Positions 24,149-33,522 of a DNA stretch of 41,646 bases are shown piece after piece. The stretch lies in assembly GCA_945898015.1 (NCBI GenBank), contig CAMDGM010000031.1, positions 1-41,646 on the forward strand, written 5' to 3'. A program made the translations under genes and the position numbers. Below the pieces are notes generated by a model. That model saw only the letters and a program-made list of their open reading frames with translations. It had not been told where the DNA came from and made no database searches. Origin of the DNA: PVC group bacterium. GTDB taxonomy: Bacteria; Verrucomicrobiota; Kiritimatiellia; CAIKKV01. The stretch's first letter is position 1; every line of letters begins with the position of its first letter.

Positions 24149-26605
24149 TTATTCGGCTGCGACCAGGACGGCCTCGCGGGTGCGGTCGCGGATTTCCTCG
24201 ACGGATAATCCGGCGGGCTGGACGGCCGGCAGGAACTGAACGCTGACCCGGGTGAACAGGCGCGGGAAGCGGGCATCGGGGGGAAGCGCCTCGAACGACC
24301 CCTTGATGGAGACCGGCACCACGGGGACGTTCAACTCCTTGCTCAGGATGGCGAAGGTGCGCTTGAAGTTCCCTAGCAGTCCGTCGCGCGTGCGGGTCCC
24401 TTCCGGGAAGATCATCAGGTTTTTCCCGGCTTTCAAAACCGCGGCCATCCGCTGGAGCGATTGCTTCAGGTCCCGGTCGATGTCCACCACGATCACGTTG
24501 TTCCGGGCCGCGAGGGCGCGGAGCCAGGGTTTGCGGACATGTTTCTCCTTGGCGTAGAACCAGGTGTTGCGCAGGACCGGGTTGTCGAGGAACAGGCAGA
24601 CCAAAAAGGCGTCCAGGAAGCTCTGGTGATTGGGCGCGAGGATGAACGGGCCGGGCGGCAACTGCCGGGCGCCCGTGACGTTGATCCTGAATCCGGCATG
24701 CAGGAACAGGCGCCCGAGATGTTGCACCGCGGTCAGCAGAAACGAGGGGGGCGGCAGCGGGACCGTTGCGGTGTCGCGCAGGATGTCGCCCCAGTGGACG
24801 GCTTCGCTTTCGGCGCGGGTCTTGTGGGACTCGATGAACGCCGTGAGCGCCGCCACCGTGGGGTGGCCGGCGAGCGTTTCGGCGTCGAGGGTGAGACCGA
24901 AAGTGGTTTCTAAAAACACCTGGAGGCTGATTTTCCCCAGGGAATCCAGGCCGAGATCGAGCTCCAGGTGGGCATCGGGCCGGACGGGCCGTCCGACTTC
25001 GCCTTTCAGGAAATTGCGCAGGAGTGGATACACGTCGCCTGGAGGTTCGGGCGGGGGCGGCCGGGTGTCGGTCATTCCGTTTGCCAGCGCGGGGAGCAGG
25101 TGGCGCTTAAGCTTCCCCAGTCGTGTTTTGGGGAGTTCATCGCGCAAAACCGTGAAGCGGGTCACGCGTTTGTAAGGCGGCGCGTGGCGGTTGTATTTGT
25201 CGATCACGTCCCACCGGATGGCCTCGTCGAGGGCCGTGACACCGTTTTCCCGGTACCGGCCGATGTCCGGGACCACGAGGGCGTGGAGGGCGTCGTCCTT
25301 GAGAAGCACGGCCACGTCCTTGAGGTCGGGGGCCAGGGCCAGGAGTTTGGATTCGATTTCGAAGGGGTTGAATTTCTTCCCGTTGGACAGGACGATGAGC
25401 TCCTTGCGGCGGCCGGTGATGAAGAGGTAGCCGTCGGGATCGAGGGTGCCGAGGTCGCCGGTGTACAGCCAGCCGTCGCGGAACGCCTCGGCGGTTTCGT
25501 CGGGTTTGTGGTAATAGCCGGGGGACACGTTCGGGCCCCGGACGGTGATTTCGTGGTCGACCAACCGGATCTCCTCGCCGGGCAGGGCCTGGCCGCAGGC
25601 GCCGTTTCGAACATGGCCGGGGCGGGGGAAGGTGATCATGGGCGCGGCTTCGGTCATGCCAAAGCCCTCGAGCAGCTCGAAGCCCAGGGTCTGAAAATCG
25701 CGGAGCACGTCCACGTCGAGCGGCGCGCCGCCGGAGATCATGAATTTCACGCATCCGCCGAACCGGGCGTGGATTTTTTTGAAGAGGAGGCGGGAGAGGC
25801 GGGGCGAGCGGAGGCGGGCGGCGAGCGCGAAGAGCAGGCGGGGCAGCGCGCCGGCGGCGGCAATTTTCTCGCGAATGCCTTTTCGAAGAAGAGTCCAGAA
25901 CCGGGGCACCCCGATGATGATGGTGACGCGATTGGCCTGCATGCAGGCGGCGAGATCCTCGGGCTTGAGGGAGGCGGCGATGGCGGTGGTGGCGCCGACG
26001 GACAGCGGGAGGATGAGCGTGCCCACGAGGGGCAGGATGTGGTGGAAGGGGAGAAAGGCCAAGAGGCGGTCGGCGGGGGTGAAGATGGGCACGCCGACGG
26101 TGATCGCCTCGATGTTGGCCCGGAGGTTGCCATAGGTGATCATGACGCCCTTGGGGTTGCCCGTGGTGCCGGAGGTGTAGAGAATGGCGGCCAGGGCGGC
26201 GGAGTCGGGGCTGGGGAAGACCGGCACAGGTCCGGCGGCGTCGGCGGGCAGGTCGTCGAGCAGAAGGAGGCGGGTGGTGACGCCGGCCTTGGCGAGGGCC
26301 TCCCGGGCCACGGGTTCCTTGTCGCGGGAGGTGAAGAGGGCGGTGGGCTGGGCGTCGGAGAGGATGTAGGCGAGGTCGGCGGCGGTGGAAAAGACATCCA
26401 CGGGCACGGGGATGGCGGCCTGGAGCCAGGCGGCGTAGAAGGCGTAGACCCACTCGGGCCGGTTTTCCGCATAGAGGGCTACGCGGTCGCCGGCGGCGGC
26501 GGGCAGGCGTTCGGCATAACGGCCGGCGAGGGCGAGGACGTCGCGGTAGGAGAGGGTCTGCCCGTTATAGGTAAGCGCGGTTTTCCCGAAATCGCGAATG
26601 AACAT
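24149..26605 (-). CDS. AMP-dependent ligase - acyl carrier - PlsC acyltransferase fusion (Aas-like)
   Basis: 818 aa in three parts. (1) Acyl-adenylate ligase: ILYTSGTTGNPKGVMITY (around 167), GFGMTEAAP, YTGDLGTLD, and the C-terminal lysine region LPKTRLGKLKR. (2) An acyl-carrier-like domain with the phosphopantetheine serine in LDLGLDSLGKIS (around 580). (3) A 1-acyl-glycerol-3-phosphate acyltransferase: NHQSFLDAF and FPEGTRTRDG. E. coli Aas joins (1) and (3) in the opposite order and lacks the carrier. It likely activates a fatty acid, loads it on its own carrier and transfers it to a phospholipid or other acceptor. Start at 26605, AAGGA 8 nt before; earlier codons are non-family sequence. 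Confidence 0.9.
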   Translation of the reverse strand: MFIRDFGKTALTYNGQTLSYRDVLALAGRYAERLPAAAGDRVALYAENRPEWVYAFYAAWLQAAIPVPVDVFSTAADLAYILSDAQPTALFTSRDKEPVAREALAKAGVTTRLLLLDDLPADAAGPVPVFPSPDSAALAAILYTSGTTGNPKGVMITYGNLRANIEAITVGVPIFTPADRLLAFLPFHHILPLVGTLILPLSVGATTAIAASLKPEDLAACMQANRVTIIIGVPRFWTLLRKGIREKIAAAGALPRLLFALAARLRSPRLSRLLFKKIHARFGGCVKFMISGGAPLDVDVLRDFQTLGFELLEGFGMTEAAPMITFPRPGHVRNGACGQALPGEEIRLVDHEITVRGPNVSPGYYHKPDETAEAFRDGWLYTGDLGTLDPDGYLFITGRRKELIVLSNGKKFNPFEIESKLLALAPDLKDVAVLLKDDALHALVVPDIGRYRENGVTALDEAIRWDVIDKYNRHAPPYKRVTRFTVLRDELPKTRLGKLKRHLLPALANGMTDTRPPPPEPPGDVYPLLRNFLKGEVGRPVRPDAHLELDLGLDSLGKISLQVFLETTFGLTLDAETLAGHPTVAALTAFIESHKTRAESEAVHWGDILRDTATVPLPPPSFLLTAVQHLGRLFLHAGFRINVTGARQLPPGPFILAPNHQSFLDAFLVCLFLDNPVLRNTWFYAKEKHVRKPWLRALAARNNVIVVDIDRDLKQSLQRMAAVLKAGKNLMIFPEGTRTRDGLLGNFKRTFAILSKELNVPVVPVSIKGSFEALPPDARFPRLFTRVSVQFLPAVQPAGLSVEEIRDRTREAVLVAAE

Positions 26606-26686
26606 GCGGACGTTCCTTGTTGATTGAGAAAAACCTAGCAGAAAAGAGGGTCCGGCGCCAGTGTGGATCACCGGGGCGGTAAAGGA

Positions 26687-26715
26687 TTGATCCTGGCGGG
26701 ATAAAACAGTTTAAT
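26687..26715 (+). promoter_or_regulatory. Candidate promoter for the CmcI-like gene
   Basis: TTGATC (26687-26692), a 17-bp spacer, TTTAAT (26710-26715). A small hairpin CGCCG-AAAA-CGGCG (26744-26757) lies in the leader, about 20 nt before the ATG at 26778. Read by eye only. Confidence 0.4.
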
Positions 26716-26777
26716 CTTCCTCTGCGGTTTAACAGGACCCGAACGCCGAAAACGGCGGTGACGGCAGGGAGGGCGGC

Positions 26778-27518
26778 ATGAACAGTTCTTTTGGGAAATG
26801 GATCAAAACCCGTTTTTACAAGTCGATGCTGGTGCGCCTGATGGTGAACCTTTTTCATATGCTCTGGTATCATGCGGATGCCTCCTGGCGGAAAAACACT
26901 TTTCTGGGTTTTCCCATTGCGCAATGTCCGTTCGATATGCACCTGTACCAGGAGCTCATTTACCGGATCCGGCCCGCGTTCATTATCCAGACCGGTGTGG
27001 CAAGGGGGGGGTCCCTGCTGTATTTCGCGACCTTGCTTGATTTGATCGGCGCGCCGCCGGAGGCCGTGGTGGTGGGGGTTGACATTCAGTTGACGAAAAA
27101 AGCCAGGACGCTTCAGCACCCCCGGATCCGGCTTTTGGAGGGGAGCTCCACGGACCCCGAGGTGGTGAAGGCGGTTCAAGCGCTCCTGCCGGCGGCCACG
27201 GGCATGGTGGTTCTCGATTCCGATCATGCGAGGGCCCATGTGCTGGCGGAACTGGCGATCTACAAGCAATTCGTGGGCCTTGACTCGTACCTGGTGGTCG
27301 AGGACACCAATATCAACGGGCATCCCGTGTATCCGTTCTGGGGGCCGGGTCCGCTGGACGCGGTGAAGGCGTTTCTCCGCGGCGATCCCGATTTTGTCCA
27401 GGGCAACGAGGTGTGGCGCCGGAATTTATTTTCGTTCCACCAGTACGGCTGGTTGCGGCGCATTCGCGAAGGGACCCCGGTTCCGGCGCCCGGCCGGCAG
27501 GCCGGACAAGCCGGCTAA
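26778..27518 (+). CDS. CmcI-like (cephalosporin hydroxylase family) SAM-dependent methyltransferase
   Basis: 246 aa, Rossmann methyltransferase family named after CmcI (cephamycin). Motif '[21 protein letters not shown]' is the SAM-binding segment; 'VVVGVDIQL' and '[17 protein letters not shown]' (Asp-His cluster, metal site) and '[14 protein letters not shown]' follow as in the family. Many members sit in cell-surface polysaccharide or natural-product loci. GGGAGGGCGG precedes the ATG. The TAA stop overlaps the TAG stop of the convergent transglycosylase gene. Substrate unknown; no biosynthetic cluster is visible around it. Confidence 0.85.
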   Translation: MNSSFGKWIKTRFYKSMLVRLMVNLFHMLWYHADASWRKNTFLGFPIAQCPFDMHLYQELIYRIRPAFIIQTGVARGGSLLYFATLLDLIGAPPEAVVVGVDIQLTKKARTLQHPRIRLLEGSSTDPEVVKAVQALLPAATGMVVLDSDHARAHVLAELAIYKQFVGLDSYLVVEDTNINGHPVYPFWGPGPLDAVKAFLRGDPDFVQGNEVWRRNLFSFHQYGWLRRIREGTPVPAPGRQAGQAG

Positions 27519-28555
27519 GGTTTGGCGGGGGTCGGGGCCGGCAGTTTGCCCGGGTCGATTTTTTCCCGCATTTCGATCAGGGCCAGAACCTTGGGCACGT
27601 AGAGCCGGGTTTCCAGCGGCAAGGCCGACGCGATGGCGTCATATGATGCCGTTTTGGTGCGATCCAAGGCCCGGCTCACACGCCCTTCGCCCGCGTTATA
27701 GCCGGCGAACGCGAGCGGCCAGGAGCCGAATTCCGTATACAGAAGCCGGAGGTAACGGGCGGCCGCGCGGGCGCTGAGTTCCGGGGACCGGCGCTGATCC
27801 ACCGGCGAGATTTTCAGGCCCAATCGCTCGGCGGTGTCGGGCATCAATTGAAACAGGCCCAGCGCGCCGGCGGGACTTCGGGCCGACGGATTGAACGTGG
27901 ATTCGACTTCGGCCACCCAGACGAGCTGGTGAGGCAGGCCTTCCTCGTCGAACACTTTTTTCACCACCGGCACCAGGGACACTCCGGCTTCGGGAATCGG
28001 TCGGTTGAGCAGGGTTTTGCGCCATACGTCCCGGTTGCGGACCGCGGCTTCGCGTTTGACTCGCATGGCGGTCGTCACGGGCGGCGCCGGCGGCGGCTTG
28101 GGGAGCGAGAACCGGGTCTCGGAGGTGGGGCGGGGGAAGGGGGGAAGTGGTTTTTCGGGCGGATAAAGCCGCACGAGCTTGGAGGCGAGTTCCAGGTAAT
28201 CCATTCGCTGCCGGAGCCAGTCGGCGTAGGGCTTCAGGTCGGGTACCGTGTCGCAGACGGCCAGCGCTTCGCGGGCTTGTGGAAGAACCCAGGCGATGTC
28301 GTCGAGCGAGCCGCTGGCGAAATAGGACTCGAATTGATTCCCCAAGGCGCGGAGGTCGTCATCGGAGGGCATTTGGAGGTTGGCGTTTTCGAGTTCAGAG
28401 GCCAGCGTGCGGGCCCAGTCGGTCAGGTAGCTTTCGGGGTCGGCCCGGGCGAGCTCCGGCGCGGCGTGCAGGAGCGGGGCGCCCGCCAGGGTGAGGATGA
28501 GCCACCAGGCGGCCGGTTTGCGGCGGGGAGGGGAGTTGGCGCGGTCAGGGATCAT
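27515..28555 (-). CDS. Lytic transglycosylase (SLT domain, MltD/SltY type)
   Basis: 346 aa. A signal-like hydrophobic segment (17-31, ending LLHAAPE) indicates export. The catalytic SLT domain (about 200-340) has the glutamate in '[16 protein letters not shown]' (E228), '[16 protein letters not shown]', and '[12 protein letters not shown]'. It cleaves the glycan strand of peptidoglycan with formation of anhydromuramic ends. The first 11 nt overlap the end of pcnB, so it is co-transcribed with it. A Pro-rich stretch at 135-160 separates the helical N-terminal part from the catalytic domain. Confidence 0.93.
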   Translation of the reverse strand: MIPDRANSPPRRKPAAWWLILTLAGAPLLHAAPELARADPESYLTDWARTLASELENANLQMPSDDDLRALGNQFESYFASGSLDDIAWVLPQAREALAVCDTVPDLKPYADWLRQRMDYLELASKLVRLYPPEKPLPPFPRPTSETRFSLPKPPPAPPVTTAMRVKREAAVRNRDVWRKTLLNRPIPEAGVSLVPVVKKVFDEEGLPHQLVWVAEVESTFNPSARSPAGALGLFQLMPDTAERLGLKISPVDQRRSPELSARAAARYLRLLYTEFGSWPLAFAGYNAGEGRVSRALDRTKTASYDAIASALPLETRLYVPKVLALIEMREKIDPGKLPAPTPAKP

Positions 28556-29834
28556 GATGCGGGCGGGGGGATCGCGAGGAGTGGCGGTGATGGACGGGCG
28601 GGGGTTCCGGGATGTCGGCCGTGCTCCACCAGATCAGGTCTTCGTGGTTGGCCCGGGTGTAATGGGATTTGAAGGCATAATATTCGAGCGCATCCTCGAA
28701 AGACGGTCGGCGGATAAGCCGGTTGACGTTGCCGGGCCGGCGGTCGGCGAAACGGGGCTGGAGTGCCATGATGTGCGCCACGTCCATGGAGACGGACCGG
28801 GGCGTCATGATGCGGGTGCGCAAGCCCGCAAAGTGGCGTTCCACGGCGTCCATGCAGGCGCCGGTTTCGGTGTGGTCGCCGGCGGCCAGGAGGGCGGCGG
28901 CGAGGTCCTCGTGGAAGGCGCCGAACACGATGGCGAACTGGGTGGCGGTGTTGAGGGATCGGCCGTCCCGGCGGCAGGTGTCCAGGTAGGCGAAGCCGGC
29001 GGCGGTCATGGCGTCGCCTTCGCCGGGATGGGCGGCGACCCACTCCGCGAGGTCGGGGAAGAGCACGCCGAGCAACCCGGTCTCCTTGAGCAGCTGGTAG
29101 ACGCGGGCGGCATCGCCGCAGGAGAAGAGCTTGAGCACCTCTTCGAACAGGCGGGCGGGGGCGGCCAGGGCGAGATTGTCGCGGCAGTCCGAGATGGCCG
29201 CATAGGTTTCGGTTTCCATGTTCAGGCCCAGGGCGGCGGAAAAGCGGATCGCCCGGAGCATGCGGACCGGGTCTTCCACGTAGCGGCGGCGGGGGTCCCC
29301 GATGCTGCGCAGGAGGCGGCCTTCGATGTCGGAAAGCCCGTTGACGTAGTCGATGAGGGAGTAGTCCGCGATGTTGTAGAACAGGGCGTTGACCGTGAAG
29401 TCCCGGCGCAGGGCGTCTTCCTCGGGAGAGCCGAACACGTTGTCCCGCACGATGAGGCCGTCGGCGGTGCGGGCGGAATCGACCTTGAGCCGGCGGGTGG
29501 CGGCGGCGACTTCCGGTTCGTTGCCATCGGACAGCGCGCGGAAGGTGGCTACCTCGATGTAGTTGTCCTGGCCAAAAAGGATGTGAGCCAGCCGGAACCG
29601 GCGGCCCACCAGCCGGCAGTTGCGGAAGATTTTTCGCAAATCCTCGGGCCGGGCATCCGTGGCCAGGTCGAAGTCCTTGGGTTCGCGCCCCAGCAGGATG
29701 TCGCGCACGCAGCCGCCGCAGAGAAAGGCCAGGTAGCCGTTCTCCTTGATCCGGTAAAGAACTTTGAGGGCTTCGGGGCTGATCAGATTGCGACTGATGG
29801 TGTGGTGGGTACGGGGTGTAATATGGGGTTTCAT
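28545..29834 (-). CDS. pcnB: PcnB-type poly(A) polymerase / tRNA nucleotidyltransferase-like protein
   Basis: 429 aa from the ATG at 29834. The start 'PRTHHTISRNLISPEALKVLYRI' followed by 'CGGCVRDILLGREPKDFDLATDA' is the PcnB (poly(A) polymerase I) pattern; DFD provides the metal-binding acid pair, and 'IFRNCRLVGRRFRLAHILFG' is also PcnB-typical rather than CCA-adding. The C-terminus (from about 390) is degenerate Pro/His-rich. PcnB adds poly(A) tails that mark RNA for decay. Divergent from the aminopeptidase gene; a likely promoter lies in the 158-bp gap. Confidence 0.88.
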   Translation of the reverse strand: MKPHITPRTHHTISRNLISPEALKVLYRIKENGYLAFLCGGCVRDILLGREPKDFDLATDARPEDLRKIFRNCRLVGRRFRLAHILFGQDNYIEVATFRALSDGNEPEVAAATRRLKVDSARTADGLIVRDNVFGSPEEDALRRDFTVNALFYNIADYSLIDYVNGLSDIEGRLLRSIGDPRRRYVEDPVRMLRAIRFSAALGLNMETETYAAISDCRDNLALAAPARLFEEVLKLFSCGDAARVYQLLKETGLLGVLFPDLAEWVAAHPGEGDAMTAAGFAYLDTCRRDGRSLNTATQFAIVFGAFHEDLAAALLAAGDHTETGACMDAVERHFAGLRTRIMTPRSVSMDVAHIMALQPRFADRRPGNVNRLIRRPSFEDALEYYAFKSHYTRANHEDLIWWSTADIPEPPPVHHRHSSRSPRPHHDP

Positions 29835-29847
29835 AAAATTCCGGGTT

Positions 29848-29876
29848 ATCATCTCATAAAACGGTGGATTTCTCAA
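29848..29876 (-). promoter_or_regulatory. Candidate promoter for pcnB
   Basis: On the minus strand TTGAGA (29876-29871), a 17-bp spacer and GATGAT (29853-29848), which would start transcription only a few bases before the pcnB ATG (29834). A divergent candidate for the aminopeptidase is TTGGCC (29891-29896), 16 bp, TATTCA (29913-29918). Confidence 0.3.
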
Positions 29877-29992
29877 GGTTTATCGTGTTTTTGGCCGTCG
29901 GGCCGGCGCGGCTATTCAGAAACCGCTTGCGAGGTGGTCGGGCATCAGGGAGAATGCAGAATACAAACCCAGCCCCGTGGTCAAGGATGGTC

Positions 29993-32641
29993 ATGATGAA
30001 CGAGTATCGATATCGACGTGAGAATTTTCATCCTCTGCCGGTCCATATCCGGCATGCGGAGCTCTTTCTGGATTTCCGAGACGGACGTGTGGCGGTCATC
30101 CAGACGCTTCGCCTGACCGCCCGCCAGGCCTTGGACGTTCTGGCGTTGGACGCCCGCGACCTGGAAGTCCGGTCCGTGGTCCGGGTGGAGGACTCCGGCG
30201 CCGAGCGACCACTGGCGTTTACGGTCCGGGCGGAAGCCCACAAGCTGGATATCCGCCTGGGGGAAATCGTGGCGGCGGGCACCCCGTTCACCGTGCGCAC
30301 CTGCACGGTCTGTACGCCGTCGGATCGCATTCTGGAGGGGATCTACCGGGACTCCACGCCGCCGGGCTGCCCCCCGCAATATATGTCCCAATGCCAGCAG
30401 TGGGGGTTCCAGCGGATCGCGCCGGTCTTTGATGATTGCACGGCCAAGTGCACGTTCACCACGACGATCGAGGCGGATGCCCGGTACACGCATCTGATCT
30501 CCAACGGCAACGTCAGCCGGAGCCGGAACCCATCGGGAAAACCCGAGCCCAAGCCGGGCGATCCCTCCCGTCAGGTTATCACGTACGAGAACGCCATCCC
30601 TATGGCGCCCTATCTGTTCATCTGTTGCGCCGGCACCTGGGAGGAACTCGATGATGAGGCGGTGTATCCGGACGGCCGCCGCGTGAAGCTGGAATACCTG
30701 GTGCCGCCTGGCCGGATCGAGGGCGCGCGGGGGCCGATGGCGATTCTCAAGGATTCGGTGTTATGGCAGGGCCGCACGCAGGAATACACCTATCCGCGCG
30801 AGGTGTCCCGCACGATCACCATGGAAAAGAGCAACTTCGGCGGCATGGAGAATGTGGGCAACACCACCATTGTGACGGATGCGGCCTTGATCGACCGGTA
30901 TACCAGCGACCGGCGGTTGCTCTACGCGCACGCGGTGATCGTCCACGAGTTCGAGCACAACCAGTGCGGCAGCGATGTGACCATGGAAACGCCTTTCGAC
31001 ATGTGGCTCAACGAGGCGTTCACCGTGGACGTGGAACGCCAGTACATGGCCGACCGGTTCGATCCGGACGGCATGCGCCTGGATGAGGTGGACTCCATGC
31101 GTGATCCGGTTCACGGCCCGCTCGCGATCGAGCAGGGCGGCCATCTCGGCCTCATTGTGCGCGAGGGGTTCAACGATCCCGACGAACTGGTGGACGGCGT
31201 GACGTATGTGAAGGCCGCGGAGGTGATCCGCATGCTCAAGCTCCTGCTCGGGCGCGATGCCTTCCGCCGCGCCAAGAACCTCTATTTTTCCCGCCACAAC
31301 GGGGGCAATGCCAACACGGATCAGTTCTTCGCCTGTTTCACGGAGGCCAGCGGCCGCGATCTGTCGCCCTTCCGCCGCGAATGGCTGCACGCCATCGGGT
31401 ATCCGGTGGTGGCGGCCGAATCGGCGTATGACGGCGCGGCCCGCCGGCTGCGCGTGCGATTCACCCAGTCCCGCCTCGGGACGGGCGGCCTGTTTCATCT
31501 TCCTTTGGTCATGGCCGCGGTGGACGCGCAGGGGCGGGATATTCCGGGCACGGCCCGGATGGTGGAGCTGACCGGGGCGGTTCACGAGGAGGTGTTCGAA
31601 CATGTGCCGGTGCCGGCGTTTCTGTCGTTCAACCGCGACTGTTCCTTTTATGGGGTCTTCGAGGACCGCAGCGCCACGGCGGACAGCCTGAAGCTGCAGA
31701 TCCGGCTCGACCCGAACCGGTTCAACCGCGTCGAGGCCATGCGGCGGCTCACCGAGCGGGAGCGCCGGCGGCTGGTGCTGGATCCCGCGGCCGAACCCTC
31801 GGCGGACTGGGTGGAGACCTATGCCGGCCTGGTGCGCGACGCGTCGCTTCCCGCGGGCTTCAAGGCCGCGCTGTTGCGGATTGATGAAACGCCCCTCGAC
31901 CGCACGTTGCTGCCCAAGGTGCGCGAGCTGTTTGCCGCGCGGCTGAAATTGCTGAAGGCGGTGGCCGACCGCCATTTTGAAGACGTGGCGGCCGCGTTCC
32001 GGGCTGTGGATACGTATAAGCCTGACGCGAAACCGGGCTCGGGAATTGAGGCGCGCCGGCTGAAGGGCATGTTGTTGCGCGTGCTGGCCGAGGCGCGTAC
32101 GCCGGCGGCGCAGGCGATGGCGGAGGCGCACTTCCGGGCCGCGTGGAATATCACGGACCAGCTTTCGGCTCTGGCGGCGGTGCGGCTTTCGGAGCATCCG
32201 GAACGCGAGGCGATCACCGGCGAGGCGTTTGTGATGTGGAAGGATCATCTGTCGGCCTACACGGGCTATCTGGGCTCGCTGGGCGCCTCGGCGCGCGGGC
32301 CGGAGGTGCTGGACGCGCTCCGGCGCGAGGCGGCGCGGCCGGGGTTCCGGTGGGAGCATCCCAGCCATAGCCGGTCGCTGGTGCTGTCCGCCGCGGCTAA
32401 TAACGGCGTGCTGTGGACGGAGGCGGGGCTGCGCTGGGCGGTGGAGACGGTGGCGCGGCTGGCACCGGTGAGCGAGTATGTGACGCTGGGGCTGCTGGCC
32501 TCGTTCCAGTTGTTCAGGCAGTTTGAGCCGGAGCTTCAGAAGCAGGCGCGCGGCGCGCTGCTGGACATGCGCGGCGCATTGGATCCGGACAAGACTCCGG
32601 CCGTGTGCGGGCGATTGGACGCGTATCTGAAGGCGCCTTGA
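29993..32641 (+). CDS. pepN: M1-family aminopeptidase (PepN type)
   Basis: 882 aa, close to E. coli PepN (870). Zinc metallopeptidase that trims N-terminal amino acids. GGMENVGNTTI is the substrate-binding GxMEN loop; VHEFEHNQCG gives HExxH (the usual W after the second His is Q, N, C region), and MWLNEAF supplies the third zinc ligand Glu 19 residues after. The DUF3458-like C-terminal half follows. The domain begins at about MNEYRYRRENF, so I start at 29993 (AAGG 6 nt before); the open frame runs further upstream to 29864, but without family similarity. It is followed closely by the nucleotidyltransferase gene. Cytosolic, no signal peptide. Confidence 0.92.
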   Translation: MMNEYRYRRENFHPLPVHIRHAELFLDFRDGRVAVIQTLRLTARQALDVLALDARDLEVRSVVRVEDSGAERPLAFTVRAEAHKLDIRLGEIVAAGTPFTVRTCTVCTPSDRILEGIYRDSTPPGCPPQYMSQCQQWGFQRIAPVFDDCTAKCTFTTTIEADARYTHLISNGNVSRSRNPSGKPEPKPGDPSRQVITYENAIPMAPYLFICCAGTWEELDDEAVYPDGRRVKLEYLVPPGRIEGARGPMAILKDSVLWQGRTQEYTYPREVSRTITMEKSNFGGMENVGNTTIVTDAALIDRYTSDRRLLYAHAVIVHEFEHNQCGSDVTMETPFDMWLNEAFTVDVERQYMADRFDPDGMRLDEVDSMRDPVHGPLAIEQGGHLGLIVREGFNDPDELVDGVTYVKAAEVIRMLKLLLGRDAFRRAKNLYFSRHNGGNANTDQFFACFTEASGRDLSPFRREWLHAIGYPVVAAESAYDGAARRLRVRFTQSRLGTGGLFHLPLVMAAVDAQGRDIPGTARMVELTGAVHEEVFEHVPVPAFLSFNRDCSFYGVFEDRSATADSLKLQIRLDPNRFNRVEAMRRLTERERRRLVLDPAAEPSADWVETYAGLVRDASLPAGFKAALLRIDETPLDRTLLPKVRELFAARLKLLKAVADRHFEDVAAAFRAVDTYKPDAKPGSGIEARRLKGMLLRVLAEARTPAAQAMAEAHFRAAWNITDQLSALAAVRLSEHPEREAITGEAFVMWKDHLSAYTGYLGSLGASARGPEVLDALRREAARPGFRWEHPSHSRSLVLSAAANNGVLWTEAGLRWAVETVARLAPVSEYVTLGLLASFQLFRQFEPELQKQARGALLDMRGALDPDKTPAVCGRLDAYLKAP

Positions 32642-32672
32642 TTCCTCCGGGCACGGGTGATACGATGCGGGC

Positions 32673-33275
32673 ATGGATAAGACGGCACAGCAACTTCGCG
32701 ATATTGAGGCCACCCCCGATCTTTTGGCGCGCGCGCTGAAATTGTCGGGTCTGGTTACCCGGCTGTTTGGCGAAGCAGGCTGGGATCTGGTTGTGGTGGG
32801 CGGCTCGGCCGTGGAGTTTTATACGGAAGGGGCCTACATGTCCGGCGACATCGATCTGTGTCGGCGGACGTTGGCTCCCATTCCGATGCGCCAGGCGCAG
32901 GAGTTGATGAGCCGGGTGGGCGCCACGGGCGGGCCCCGAAGCTGGAAGGTGGCGGGGCTTTTCGTGGACTTGCTCGGACTTCTGGAGAACGAAGCGGTGA
33001 CCCCTTGCCGGATGATCCGGACTCCCTGCGGCGCGATCAGTGTGATGCCGGCTGAATTGGCGGTGGTTGAGCGGTCGCTTCTTGCTTTTTATCCGCAACC
33101 CGATTCGGACGCGCGGAACGTGGCCAAGAAACTGCTTGCGGTCTGTTTGAGCGGCGAAACGCCCGTCGATTGGGATGAAATCCGGCGGCTGGCCCGGTTG
33201 CCCTCCTTCAACGTGGAACGGGAATTGGACGGTTTATGCAACGAGGTGAAGCGTGAAATTGCCGGCCAAGCTTAA
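32673..33275 (+). CDS. Nucleotidyltransferase-fold protein (AbiEii/DUF6036-like)
   Basis: 200 aa. 'VVVGGSAVEFYTEGAYMSGDIDLC' contains the GGS and DxD acid pair of a minimal nucleotidyltransferase fold, as in AbiEii toxins and DUF6036 proteins. The rest is helical. It lies 31 nt after pepN. Its last 23 nt overlap a 59-codon gene in another frame, a layout seen in toxin/antitoxin or MNT/HEPN pairs, but the partner here is not HEPN-like. Enzymatic function and target unknown. Confidence 0.75.
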   Translation: MDKTAQQLRDIEATPDLLARALKLSGLVTRLFGEAGWDLVVVGGSAVEFYTEGAYMSGDIDLCRRTLAPIPMRQAQELMSRVGATGGPRSWKVAGLFVDLLGLLENEAVTPCRMIRTPCGAISVMPAELAVVERSLLAFYPQPDSDARNVAKKLLAVCLSGETPVDWDEIRRLARLPSFNVERELDGLCNEVKREIAGQA

Positions 33276-33432
33276 GACCGACTGGACGTGGGAGGAGTGG
33301 CAGGTCAGCCGCGCCCGGCGCCGCGCGGTGGCTGCCAAGATCGGCCCGCCTGTGGTGCGGCGCCGCGAAAGCTCATCCGATTCGAAATTGCGCAACGCGT
33401 TCGGTGGCGAACGCGGCCCGCGGTTTGATTGA
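33253..33432 (+). CDS. Small basic protein overlapping the nucleotidyltransferase end
   Basis: 59 aa starting at a GTG (33253) that overlaps the end of the nucleotidyltransferase by 23 nt; GAGG lies 6 nt upstream. Protein begins MKLPAKLKTDWTWEEWQVSR and is rich in Arg and Lys, with a Ser/Asp patch in the middle. No family recognised. The overlap and ribosome site favour real expression; a chance ORF is possible at this size. Confidence 0.5.
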   Translation: MKLPAKLKTDWTWEEWQVSRARRRAVAAKIGPPVVRRRESSSDSKLRNAFGGERGPRFD

Positions 33433-33522
33433 CGCGATACGGGGCGGAACGAATCCCATTGCGGTCTTCCGGTAAAGAGGAGTCAGGAAGGGCTTCTCAT
33501 GGACCTGTCAGGCGGGTCTCGG

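Noticed and set aside
24968..26623. 551-codon frame antisense to the acyl ligase
   Set aside because: Shadow frame with low-complexity Gly/Glu-rich protein.
28545..29834. CCA-adding enzyme
   Set aside because: HTISRNLISPEALKVLYRI and RNCRLVGRRFRLAH match the poly(A) polymerase branch better; a CCA enzyme may be elsewhere.
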